Shown here one piece after another: positions 52,431 to 60,851 of a DNA stretch of 64,000 nt; the stretch's first letter is position 1; the number at the start of each line of letters is the position of its first letter. The stretch spans positions 1 to 64,000 of the forward strand of contig JAWCLO010000003.1 of the NCBI GenBank assembly GCA_038850735.1. The letters run 5' to 3'. The translations under genes were made by a program, and so were the position numbers. A model generated the notes under the pieces. The model saw only the letters and a list, made by a program, of their open reading frames with translations, searched no databases and was not told the DNA's origin. The stretch is from Methanomassiliicoccales archaeon (lineage in GTDB: Archaea > Thermoplasmatota > Thermoplasmata > Methanomassiliicoccales > JACIVX01).

Positions 52431-53012
52431 TTAAGTGAGTTTCACTGTGACCATCTTGATTGACACGGCAGATGACCAGACGAGCAGGCAAATGACCGCA
52501 ACCGCTTCCGCCAATGGTATGCTTGTTAAGAAAACAAATACCAGTGAAATTGTTATCGCGATAAGTGTGAGCATTGAATAAAGTCTGCCGAAAATCGCGG
52601 ATTTATGAAGCGGTTTAATTAGGATTGCCAATGCCAGAAGTGCCAAGCCAAAAAACCCATAACTCGCAATGGTGTGATAAATACCTGTGGTTATTGGGAA
52701 TATGCCAACCCCTAGCAATGAGATAGCAGCGAAGAAGAAAACGTCTGTGCCTAACTTGCCCAATTTATCATTTTCGAATGAGATTCTCAGAGCAAAAACG
52801 AAGAGTATACTCAACAAAGCCTCGATAATCACACCACTGTTAAACAGATCACGGCCTGGACGATCGCCGCCCAGTTCGCTTAGAGTCTGTTCGCCAAGCA
52901 CCCAATTCGAATCTACATAGGCTGCACTTATCCACATAATCGAAAACACGAGGGCACCAATTAATCCGCAGAAAGCGCCGATTCTGAGCAACAGCTTCTT
53001 GATAGGCATCAA
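52431..53012 (-). CDS. DUF998-family membrane protein
   Basis: This 193-residue protein has about six predicted membrane helices (for example IGAFCGLIGALVFSIMWI, ALLSILFVFALRI, FFFAAISLLGVGIFPI, and the last near VAVICLLVWSSAVSI). Between helices one and two lies NWVLGEQTLSELGGD, a pattern typical of DUF998 proteins, with the polar loop outside. Function is unknown. It starts MMPIKK, with either Met possible, and converges on hypD with about 60 bases between them. Confidence 0.72.
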   Translation of the reverse strand: MMPIKKLLLRIGAFCGLIGALVFSIMWISAAYVDSNWVLGEQTLSELGGDRPGRDLFNSGVIIEALLSILFVFALRISFENDKLGKLGTDVFFFAAISLLGVGIFPITTGIYHTIASYGFFGLALLALAILIKPLHKSAIFGRLYSMLTLIAITISLVFVFLTSIPLAEAVAVICLLVWSSAVSIKMVTVKLT

Positions 53013-53222
53013 GATACTTAATATGCGGCAAATTTATCTAAATTTTGAACTCGCCATTATATACAAAATTCATAAATCATCAAAACTAGAAAATCAAAAA
53101 AAATTTGATAATGCCTCATCACGACTACTCAAGGGTCGAAGATCAGTTTGGTTATTGCACGCAGATTTCGCATTTTGTCTCCAAAAATTTAATAATCTGA
53201 TACAATTGGAGTTTAGGATAAT

Positions 53223-53705
53223 ATGGTAGAAATAAGGAATAGCGACGAACTCATATCCTATCTTCAAAGGGTGCTCGAAATCGAATCTGGATTTGAGCAA
53301 ATGTCCCAATGGGAATCATATATCAATGTAAAAAAAGATGAATTCAGGGATGTTATTTTCGGATTGATATCTGAATCAGAACAGCATAGGGCAATGGTTG
53401 AAGATCTCATTTCACGAGTGAAAAGGAGTACCGATCGTCCATTGCCTCCGATAAAACCAAGAGAATTTGTTTTCAAGAATAAGACTGAATTAGAAATTAT
53501 GATGGAACTCTCGAAATACGAAAAACTAGCTTATGATCTATATAAGAACATACTCGAGGCATTGAAACGTTCCGATGTGAAGAACCTAATCGCAGAAAAG
53601 GACGTTGGGCACTTTTTTGCAACTTTGAATAGTTTAGTAAACGACGAGTCCGAACACCAGTCAAGGATAGCTCGGTATGTCGGGATGATTGAAAGAATTC
53701 GTTGA
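53223..53705 (+). CDS. Ferritin-like / rubrerythrin-like four-helix protein
   Basis: This 160-residue all-helical protein has spaced carboxylate and His pairs: ESEQHRAMVEDL (ExxH) in the first half, EKLAYDLYKN, and DESEHQSRIARY (ExxH) near the end. These match the helix pattern of ferritin-like di-iron proteins. The rubredoxin domain of rubrerythrin is missing. A protective or metal-storage role is likely but not certain. TATATACAAAA at about 53057-53067 may be the promoter. Confidence 0.6.
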   Translation: MVEIRNSDELISYLQRVLEIESGFEQMSQWESYINVKKDEFRDVIFGLISESEQHRAMVEDLISRVKRSTDRPLPPIKPREFVFKNKTELEIMMELSKYEKLAYDLYKNILEALKRSDVKNLIAEKDVGHFFATLNSLVNDESEHQSRIARYVGMIERIR

Positions 53706-53779
53706 ACCTACGTAAGATTCATGAATCTTTCATCATCTCGAGCATCGACCAAAAGTCGTTTTCAATTCAAATAAAGGTC

Positions 53780-55708
53780 TTAGCTCAGAGGCATGTAGAC
53801 AAAGTAAGTGTCGCCTTCGCACCGTGTCTCGACCTTCAGCCCTGTTTTATAAAAGAGGTTCAGCATGCGTCTATTGTCAGCGAAGACTTCTGCGGTGAAG
53901 GCCTTTATTCCTCTCTCCCTACCAATTCTAATAAGCATGTTCATGAGGAATGATCCAATGCCTCTGTTCTGCCAATCATCCCGAACTACCAGTGCGACCT
54001 CAGCAGTGTTTGTCTTCTTATCTAGACCATATCTTCCGACACCAATAATTTCCGTTCTTTCCTTCTCTCTAATCACTGCTACGATCGCCATGCGCGTATC
54101 GTAATCGATGTTTACGAAATGTTGCAGCTCTCTGTGAGGCATCGCCAACTTAGGTCCCATGAATCTTTGATAAACAGTTTCTTCGGAGAACGAATAGAAG
54201 AGGTCTTTCATCATCCCTTCATCTGTTGGCTTTATCGGTCGGAAGAAAACCTGCACGTCGCCAAAGGACTTATAGGTTTCGTATTCTGCGGGATAAGGCA
54301 TTCCCTGATACGGAACTTCTGATTGATCGAGGAAAAGATATCGGTGAAATTTCGCAGCCGCAAGAAGCTCTTTTCTAAACTTTGGATGTGCGATATTTAT
54401 CAATGCAAGTGCCCTCTGCATGATGCTCTTGCCATGCAGCTCGGCCACACCGTATTCTGTTACTACATAATGCACATCTCCTCGCGTAGTCGTTACACCA
54501 GCTCCTTCGGATAATCTTGGTACAATTCTTGAAACCCTTCCGTTCTGCGCAGTTGATGGCAGAGCAATGATCGGTTTCCCGCCTTTAGATCTGGCCGCTC
54601 CACGCATAAAATCCACCTGCCCACCCAAACCAGAGTAAAACATGTAGCCCAGTTGATCGGCGCAAACCTGGCCAGTCAAATCGACCTCGAGCGCAGAGTT
54701 GATCGCCACCATTTTTTCGTGTTTTCCAATGAGGCAGGGATCGTTTGTGTAATTGGAGGGATGGAATTCAATAACTGGATTGTTGTCAATAAAGTCGTAG
54801 AGTCTTCTCGTGCCCATGCAAAAGGAAGCAACAATCTTTCCTTTATGTATCGTTTTCTTTTTCCCAGTAATGACGCCGGATTCTACAAGATCGATAATCC
54901 CATCTGAAAACATTTCGGTATGAACTCCCAAATCTTTCTTATCTCTCAAATGCCTAAGAACCGCATCAGGAATCGAACCATATCCTGTTTGAATCGTCGC
55001 ACCATTTTCAACTAACTCAGCAACGAATTTCCCAATGCGGTCAATCTCTTCCGGCGTACCCCCGTCGTCGGCACGCCATTCGAGTAGTGGTTCATTTGCC
55101 TCGACAATATAATCGATATCGGAGATGTGAATGAAGCTGTCCCCCAACACTCTCGGCATGTAGGAGTTGATCTGAGCCACAATTCTATCAGCATGCTCGG
55201 CTGCACTCTTTGTGATATCAACTGATACTCCAAGACTGCAATATCCATGTTCATCAGGAGGAGACACCTGAATGAGCGCTACATCAATTGGTATTCTTCC
55301 AGATTCAAGTAACCTCGGTATCTCTGAGAGGTATATAGGTGTGTAATCAGATCGACCTTCGTTGACAGCATTTCTGACATTAGGACCGATAAAGAACGCA
55401 TTAAGTCTAAATTTGTCTGTGAACCGCTCCTCCTGATACGGTGTCAAACCAAGAGAGATCGTTTGAATGAATTCGTTGTCGGCAAGATGATCAGCCCTTT
55501 CAATGAGCGCTTTAAGTAGGGTTTGTGGCTCTCCGCAACCAGTACCTATAAAAATCCTCTCTCCGCGTTCGATGCACTCCACGGCCTCAGACGCTGACTT
55601 TAATTTTTCTTTCCACCTCTCCCTCCAATCTTTCACGATCGCCGTATCTCGGAACCCCCTTTGTTCTCCATTTTTTGAGTTTTCTAATACTCTGTCATAT
55701 AAGCTCAC
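53780..55708 (-). CDS. CoA transferase/hydrolase fused to a GNAT acetyltransferase
   Basis: This 642-residue fusion has two parts. Residues 1-480 are an acetyl-CoA hydrolase / 4-hydroxybutyrate CoA-transferase, with IGTGCGEPQTLLKAL, ISPPDEHG-like QVSPPDEHGYCSLG, and the catalytic Glu in GVHTEMFSDGIIDL. About 490-642 is a GNAT domain with VALVVRDDWQNRGIGSFLM, the acetyl-CoA loop, and TAEVFADNRRMLNLFYKTG. The same fusion is known in some anaerobic bacteria. It follows acs on the same strand by 50 bases. The GNAT part may acetylate the Acs lysine, coupling thioester chemistry to control of Acs. Confidence 0.85.
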   Translation of the reverse strand: MSLYDRVLENSKNGEQRGFRDTAIVKDWRERWKEKLKSASEAVECIERGERIFIGTGCGEPQTLLKALIERADHLADNEFIQTISLGLTPYQEERFTDKFRLNAFFIGPNVRNAVNEGRSDYTPIYLSEIPRLLESGRIPIDVALIQVSPPDEHGYCSLGVSVDITKSAAEHADRIVAQINSYMPRVLGDSFIHISDIDYIVEANEPLLEWRADDGGTPEEIDRIGKFVAELVENGATIQTGYGSIPDAVLRHLRDKKDLGVHTEMFSDGIIDLVESGVITGKKKTIHKGKIVASFCMGTRRLYDFIDNNPVIEFHPSNYTNDPCLIGKHEKMVAINSALEVDLTGQVCADQLGYMFYSGLGGQVDFMRGAARSKGGKPIIALPSTAQNGRVSRIVPRLSEGAGVTTTRGDVHYVVTEYGVAELHGKSIMQRALALINIAHPKFRKELLAAAKFHRYLFLDQSEVPYQGMPYPAEYETYKSFGDVQVFFRPIKPTDEGMMKDLFYSFSEETVYQRFMGPKLAMPHRELQHFVNIDYDTRMAIVAVIREKERTEIIGVGRYGLDKKTNTAEVALVVRDDWQNRGIGSFLMNMLIRIGRERGIKAFTAEVFADNRRMLNLFYKTGLKVETRCEGDTYFVYMPLS

Positions 55709-55758
55709 TATCTTATACTAGATCGTAAACCACTTAATTCATGTATCAAGGCTGGATT

Positions 55759-57675
55759 TCATTCAACGCGTGCACTCTTGATTTCTAGTATTCTCTTGAT
55801 TTCATCTATTGCTGCGGGATCTTCGATAGTTGATGTATCGCCAGGCTGTTGGCCCGCAATCACAGCTTTTATAACTCTCCTCATGATCTTTCCGCTTCTG
55901 GTCTTCGGGAGTTTGCTCACAAATGCGATATCGCGCATGACGACCACAGCGCCCATATTCTTTCTTATGAGCTCTTTGAGTTCTGATCTAATACGGTCAC
56001 CTGGAGTTTTTCCAGGTTTAAGAACCACCAAGGCGAAGGCCACCTCACCCCTGAGTTCATCAGGAACGCCAACAACTGCAGCTTCAGCCACGTCGGGATG
56101 CATAAGCAGAACTGATTCAATTTCTATAGTCCCGACCCTGTGCGCCGAGATCTTGATAATTTCATCGAACCTTCCGACGAACCAGAAATAGCCATTTTCG
56201 TCTCTTGAAGCACCGTCTCCGGTGTAGTAACAGCCTGGAATGCGTGACCAGTAATCGCGCTTATATCTTTGGGGATCATTCCATATAGTAGGCGTTAGGC
56301 CAGGAAACGGTCTTCGGATTACAAAATTGCCTTCAGTGCCAGGCGGTAGCGATCGCCCCTGATCATCAACCACATCCGCATCTATGCCTGGAAGTGCAAT
56401 GCAAGCTGAACCTGGCAGAATTGGAAGCGTCGCGATACCTACGGGATTTCCCACAATGGGGCCACTTGTCTCAGTTTGCCACATGTGATCAATGACAGGA
56501 ATTCTGCCATCAAAGACCTTGTTTGCCAACCATTCATACGCTGGTGGATTGAGGACTTCTCCCGCGCACACGATAAGTCGAATGCTACTAAGATCATGCT
56601 TCTTCGGCCACTCTTCTCCGTGCTGCATCAAGGCCCTCACACCAGTTGGCGAAATCCACATCTGTGTAACACGATTTCTCTCAACGATATCCCACCACAC
56701 ATCTGGAGTAGGATAGTCTGGAACACCTTCATACATGATTGTGCTGCAGCCGGTGAGAAGAGGACCGTAGACAACATAGCTATGACCAACAATCCAACCG
56801 ATGTCTGAGGTTGACCACCATACATCTGTCTCCTTCAAGTCATAGACCCATTTACCCATCGCGTAAACATATACTTGGTAGCTGCCATGCGGTTGAACAG
56901 TTCCTTTAGGCTTTGCCATAGTGCCTGATGTATACAAAATAAAAGCTAGTTCGTCAGCCTTCATTGGAACTACGCTCGAATCAGAGCCTTTTCCCAAATC
57001 AATTGCATCCTCCCAGAGAATATCCCTGCCGATGGTCATGGGAACGTCTTCTTTCTCTCTTTTGAAAACTACTATCTTTTTCACGCCCTTCGCTTCTTTC
57101 AGCGCTAGATCCACGGTCTCCTTGAGAGGAATCCGCTTTCCCCTTCTATATCCAACATCTGCGGTAATCACAATCTCAGAACCTGCATCAGAGATCCTCT
57201 CTGCAAGGGCCCCGTATCCAAAGCCCCCAAAAACTACAGAATGTATTGCTCCTATTCTCAGAGTTGCCAACATCGCTACTATTGCCTCTGGGATCATCGG
57301 CATATATATGGTAACTCTGTCACCTTTCTTCACTCCCAGAGCGCGAAGCGCTCTGGCAAATCTCTCAACCTCAAACAAAAGCTGATTGTATGTTAAAACA
57401 CGGGTGCAACCTCCCTCGCCACTTTCCCAAATGATAGCTGCGCGGTTACCACACCCCCTTTTTACATGATAATCGAGGCAATTGTAAGAAATATTCGTTA
57501 CGCCCCCTGAGAACCATCGAAATGAGTCGTTGAGTTTCTCAAAGACCTTGTCCCATGGCTTGAACCAATACAGTTCCTTCGCAATTTCACCCCAAAAATT
57601 CTCAGGATCATCGAGAGCCCGCCGAAGCATCCACCTTAAATGAGGAGGATATTGAATTAACGCTTTCCCTTCCAT
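55759..57675 (-). CDS. acs: Acetyl-CoA synthetase, AMP-forming
   Basis: This 638-residue enzyme activates acetate or a similar acid to the CoA thioester through an adenylate. Blocks seen: WFSGGVTNISYNCLDYH, LAFILYTSGTMAKPKGTVQ (P-loop), WWSTSDIGWIVGHSY, TGDGASRDENGYFWF, GRFDEIIKISAHRVG, and the lysine in PKTRSGKIMRRV, which is the site acetylated by Pat-type enzymes in bacteria. A GGGGGTG ribosome site lies before the ATG, and an inverted repeat at 57695-57713 lies beyond it. It probably forms an operon with the GNAT fusion gene. Confidence 0.92.
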   Translation of the reverse strand: MEGKALIQYPPHLRWMLRRALDDPENFWGEIAKELYWFKPWDKVFEKLNDSFRWFSGGVTNISYNCLDYHVKRGCGNRAAIIWESGEGGCTRVLTYNQLLFEVERFARALRALGVKKGDRVTIYMPMIPEAIVAMLATLRIGAIHSVVFGGFGYGALAERISDAGSEIVITADVGYRRGKRIPLKETVDLALKEAKGVKKIVVFKREKEDVPMTIGRDILWEDAIDLGKGSDSSVVPMKADELAFILYTSGTMAKPKGTVQPHGSYQVYVYAMGKWVYDLKETDVWWSTSDIGWIVGHSYVVYGPLLTGCSTIMYEGVPDYPTPDVWWDIVERNRVTQMWISPTGVRALMQHGEEWPKKHDLSSIRLIVCAGEVLNPPAYEWLANKVFDGRIPVIDHMWQTETSGPIVGNPVGIATLPILPGSACIALPGIDADVVDDQGRSLPPGTEGNFVIRRPFPGLTPTIWNDPQRYKRDYWSRIPGCYYTGDGASRDENGYFWFVGRFDEIIKISAHRVGTIEIESVLLMHPDVAEAAVVGVPDELRGEVAFALVVLKPGKTPGDRIRSELKELIRKNMGAVVVMRDIAFVSKLPKTRSGKIMRRVIKAVIAGQQPGDTSTIEDPAAIDEIKRILEIKSARVE

Positions 57676-57694
57676 TAAGCACCCCCATTAGTGG

Positions 57695-57713
57695 TTGAAT
57701 TGATTGGATTCAA
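57695..57713. repeat. Inverted repeat in the acs promoter region
   Basis: TTGAAT, seven bases, ATTCAA. It lies 20-38 bases before the acs start, just past the ribosome site. Its position within the leader or core promoter suggests a repressor site. With only six bases per arm, chance occurrence is quite possible. Confidence 0.35.
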
Positions 57714-57839
57714 TTGTTAAATAATTTGTTAATAACTACTTCAGTATCTACTTTGGAATGCAGGAAATAGATCAATATGAAATTCAAAGGAAAAAAAGAA
57801 GGTTTAGAAAGGCAAAAATTCGCCGTTCAAAAAAATCAA

Positions 57840-57992
57840 TCAGTACCTGCTCCGCCTTGCAGGGCGGTGGTTCTGATAGCAATCGCGGCAGTAGACAGGT
57901 CGCCCCTCTGTCGGCTTAAAAGGAACTTCGCATTCCTTACCGCAGTCAGAGCAAACAGCCTTGTGCATCTCGCGCGGTTGCCTGCTATACAT
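57840..57992 (-). CDS. Small CxxC zinc-ribbon protein
   Basis: A 50-residue protein read from the minus strand: MYSRQPREMHKAVCSDCGK at the start, then CEVPFKPTEGRPVYCRDCY and a basic tail (NHRPARRSRY). The two pairs (CSDCGKEC and CRDC) form a treble-clef or ribbon zinc site. Near-identical small proteins are widespread in archaea and some bacteria, without known function. The ATG at 57992 follows a perfect GGAGGTGA (58001-58008) by eight bases, the strongest ribosome site in the window. That suggests high expression. A structured leader lies upstream. Confidence 0.88.
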   Translation of the reverse strand: MYSRQPREMHKAVCSDCGKECEVPFKPTEGRPVYCRDCYQNHRPARRSRY

Positions 57993-58021
57993 CGTCTGGT
58001 TCACCTCCGTTTACTTATTTC

Positions 58022-58097
58022 CTAAACTCCCCTCACTTTGGTGAACCAAACGTCTCCTACGACTCTCATGCTTCACCAACTGAGGTATTCAGTTTAG
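58022..58097. promoter_or_regulatory. Structured leader or hairpin upstream of the zinc-ribbon gene
   Basis: Three nested complementary blocks: CTAAACT (58022-58028) with AGTTTAG (58091-58097), CCTCA (58031-58035) with TGAGG (58081-58085), and TTGGTGAA (58038-58045) with TTCACCAA (58072-58079). The loop is about 26 bases. The element lies 30-105 bases before the zinc-ribbon start. It may be a 5' leader structure, an operator set, or a small RNA. Confidence 0.45.
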
Positions 58098-58260
58098 TAA
58101 TCATCGTGACGCACTATGACTATTTAGTATTTTTGCCTGAATTTGTGCTTCGACGATCAAGATTTTTATGGGATATTATTCTGTGGATCTTCCCATTTGG
58201 AAGTATTGTTCGGCCAGCAAAAGACTCAATGATGAAATTCCAGCATCATGATCTTCAAGC

Positions 58261-59016
58261 ATGTGCACTTCCCAAGTCGAGCATATCCTTTTCCGAAGCA
58301 GGTCAAAAATTAAGAATAATGCTTTAAGTAAGAAGGAAGTGTTATCGAATGTGATTCTAAAATATTCGGAGGAAATTCGCAATCGATTTCCATTGTTAAG
58401 TGTTCTTATTGAGGAGTTGGGCGGCCTCATCGTTGCCAAGTATTCGGAAGAACTAGAAAATTTCAAGAAGTCAGTTTTCCAAGAAGTGGTAAATGAATAC
58501 GATATCGATGGATTGAAAGAGAGACCGCTTTTTAGAGCATATCGAGACTTTTTTTGGGCTATTGGAATCGATCCAACGAAAACCAGACCTTCATCCGAAG
58601 CACTGATCAGGAGAATATTGCAAAACGGACGTATTCCTCTCATAAATACGCTGGTAGACGCGTACAACCTCGCCTCAATCAAATCTGGAATCCCGCTGGC
58701 CGCTTTTGATAAAAGGAAAATTGAAGGTGAACTCCAAATGAGATTTGCAAAGAAGGATGAGAAGTTTCTGGGAATAGGAATGAAGATGCCCATCGAATTA
58801 AACGGAAATGAAATCGTTATCACGGATTCGAGAAAAGTAATTGCCGTCTATCCCTATCGGGATTCAGAATCTACCAAAGTGACCGAAAATACGGAGGAGA
58901 TCGTACTGATGATATGTGGCGTGCCAGGAATCAGCGAAGACTTTCTTGAAAATGCAAGGAGAATCGCTGTAGAATATATCGGACGTTTTTGCGGTAAATC
59001 GATTCAGCGCGCTTGA
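58261..59016 (+). CDS. B3/B4 domain protein (phenylalanyl-tRNA synthetase beta-like editing fold)
   Basis: This protein of up to 251 residues has a B3/B4 domain as in bacterial PheT and free-standing COG3382 proteins. Blocks are RPLFRAYRDFFWAIGIDPTKTRPS, EALIRRILQNGRIPLINTLVDAYNLAS, and a C-terminal LMICGVPGIS with ENARRIAVEYI. Free-standing versions may edit mischarged tRNA or bind a modified amino acid; roles are unproven. The start is uncertain: the ATG at 58261, or a GTG at about 58339. It precedes tRNA-Gly on the opposite strand. Confidence 0.75.
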   Translation: MCTSQVEHILFRSRSKIKNNALSKKEVLSNVILKYSEEIRNRFPLLSVLIEELGGLIVAKYSEELENFKKSVFQEVVNEYDIDGLKERPLFRAYRDFFWAIGIDPTKTRPSSEALIRRILQNGRIPLINTLVDAYNLASIKSGIPLAAFDKRKIEGELQMRFAKKDEKFLGIGMKMPIELNGNEIVITDSRKVIAVYPYRDSESTKVTENTEEIVLMICGVPGISEDFLENARRIAVEYIGRFCGKSIQRA

Positions 59017-59208
59017 TACAGAGTAAAATAATCGATGTGAGGGTAACATTCGTTGATTTCTACCTCAATTTACTGTTTTTCATATCCAAACATGCTCTAA
59101 TACCAGTAGGGGGATTGGCTTATCTTCAGATGAAAGAATTGCTCACTAGTACGCTCAAAAAATTAATCATCATTCATGATAGAAAAAGATGCGACGGAAA
59201 ATGATCAG

Positions 59209-59281
59209 TGCGGGCGTCGGGATTCGAACCCGAGTTTTAAGCTTGGCAAGCTTAAGTGATAACCAGCTACACTACGCCCGC
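59209..59281 (-). tRNA. tRNA-Gly (anticodon GCC)
   Basis: This 73-base tRNA is read from the minus strand. The acceptor stem is GCGGGCG with CGCCCGC and discriminator A. The anticodon arm is TAAGC - TTGCCAA - GCTTA, giving GCC for glycine. The T-arm has GGTTCGAATCC. The 3' CCA is not encoded, usual for archaea. There is no intron. Confidence 0.95.
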
Positions 59282-59410
59282 TTTTGAACACTTTCCTCTG
59301 AACGCAATGACCGAATATAAATTTTGTTTTTTCTTATCACGCTAATACTGGCGATATCGCAGTGTTTAATTAATGCTATAAATATCATTTATCTCGATAA
59401 AGTGAAATCA

Positions 59411-60841
59411 ATGCAAAATGGCTTCAAAAAATTGGGTTTGATTGATGAAATATTGAAAGCCATCGATAAGACTGGCTTTCTTGAACCGACGCCGGTGCAA
59501 ACGGCAGCTATCCCAGTATTGCTAGAAGGAAAGGATGCCGTCGTGCAAGCGCAAACAGGTACTGGTAAGACTGCAGCATTTTCGATTCCGCTTATTCAAC
59601 ATATTGTTTCTCTCAAGAAAACTCCTGGAAGCATAGGTAGGCCGATTGCTCTGGTTCTAGTTCCGACACGGGAATTAGCTATCCAGGTATCTGAGGAAAT
59701 GGCTAAATTGGCTGAATATGCTGGTATATCATCTTTCCCGGTATATGGTGGTCAATCTATTGATTTACAGATTGAACAACTGCGCAAGGGAATAGAAGTA
59801 GTGGTTGGAACGCCTGGTAGGATAATTGATCATGTTAAACGCGGGACACTTAAAACCAACGGCGTGCGCTTTCTTGTTCTTGATGAAGCCGACCGAATGC
59901 TGGATATGGGCTTTATCGATGACATTGAGTTCATTGTCAATCGCCTTCCGAGAAACCGACATACGTCTCTTTTTTCAGCAACGATCCCCGAGGGAATTAT
60001 GAAATTAGTAGCAAAGCATATGAATAACCCAGTAACACTGAAAGTAAGCGAAGATGAACTTACGCTACCTTCCACCAAACAAATCTACTTTAATGTGGGA
60101 AGGAAGAATAAGGTTTGGGCACTCTGTCGCGTTCTCGACAAAGAAAAGCCTAAAGCAATCATATTCTGCCAAACCAAGAAGATGGTTGATATGCTTTACA
60201 ACCGTCTCAAATCATATGGTTATCCAGTAGAGGCGATTCATGGAGACCTTTCGCAAGCAAAAAGAGAAAAAGTCATTCAGGATTTTAGAAAAGGAGCAGT
60301 TAAGATACTTGTAGCTACAGATGTTGCTGCAAGAGGGCTTGACATAGAAGATGTGAACCTCGTGATCAATTACGACATCCCCGAAAGTCCCGAATGGTAC
60401 GTTCATCGCATAGGAAGAACTGGGCGGGCAGGAAAAATTGGAAAAGCTATCACTTTCGTGAGCTCTCATGAACAAGAAATCCTCGAAGACATCGAGAAAT
60501 TCGGCAAGACAAGAATCGAAAAAGGTGAGGTACCAGAAACAGGCAGGAAGGACGTCGTCAAGAAAGTATGGGATTTCGATGAATATCAGGATATTTTCGG
60601 GATGGTCAAGATAAAAATAAGAGCAGGGAGAAAAGATGGGCTACGGATTAATGATCTAATTAATATGATCATTTCAAGCGCAAAAATCAGAGAGATTTTG
60701 ATTGGAGTGGTTGATATAGGAGAGGAAGAAACAGTTTTCGAAGTTCACAAGGATGTTGCATTTAGTGTAATAAAAGCGTTAGAGAGGACTACCTACAAAG
60801 GAAAGGAGCTGCGACCGCAACCAGTTATGAGATCTTTATAA
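59411..60841 (+). CDS. DEAD-box RNA helicase with C-terminal RNA-binding domain
   Basis: This 476-residue ATP-dependent RNA helicase shows the motifs AQTGTGKTAAFS, PTRELAIQ, VLDEADRMLDMG, SATI, VATDVAARGLDIEDVN and HRIGRTGRAG. After the core, a domain of about 90 residues (MVKIKIRAGRKDGLRINDL, then VGVVDIGEEETVFEVH-like) resembles the DbpA/CsdA RNA-binding domain. It likely acts in ribosome assembly or cold-type RNA unwinding. The ATG at 59411 (MQNGFKKLGL) is used; the open frame upstream is hydrophobic and not family-like. Confidence 0.92.
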   Translation: MQNGFKKLGLIDEILKAIDKTGFLEPTPVQTAAIPVLLEGKDAVVQAQTGTGKTAAFSIPLIQHIVSLKKTPGSIGRPIALVLVPTRELAIQVSEEMAKLAEYAGISSFPVYGGQSIDLQIEQLRKGIEVVVGTPGRIIDHVKRGTLKTNGVRFLVLDEADRMLDMGFIDDIEFIVNRLPRNRHTSLFSATIPEGIMKLVAKHMNNPVTLKVSEDELTLPSTKQIYFNVGRKNKVWALCRVLDKEKPKAIIFCQTKKMVDMLYNRLKSYGYPVEAIHGDLSQAKREKVIQDFRKGAVKILVATDVAARGLDIEDVNLVINYDIPESPEWYVHRIGRTGRAGKIGKAITFVSSHEQEILEDIEKFGKTRIEKGEVPETGRKDVVKKVWDFDEYQDIFGMVKIKIRAGRKDGLRINDLINMIISSAKIREILIGVVDIGEEETVFEVHKDVAFSVIKALERTTYKGKELRPQPVMRSL

Positions 60842-60851
60842 ACATTAGTCC

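Noticed and set aside
58176-58823. Minus-strand frame (215 codons) opposite the B3/B4 protein
   Set aside because: The plus-strand protein has recognisable B3/B4 blocks; the opposite translation is Ser/Phe-rich, as expected from the reverse of a Glu/Lys-rich gene.
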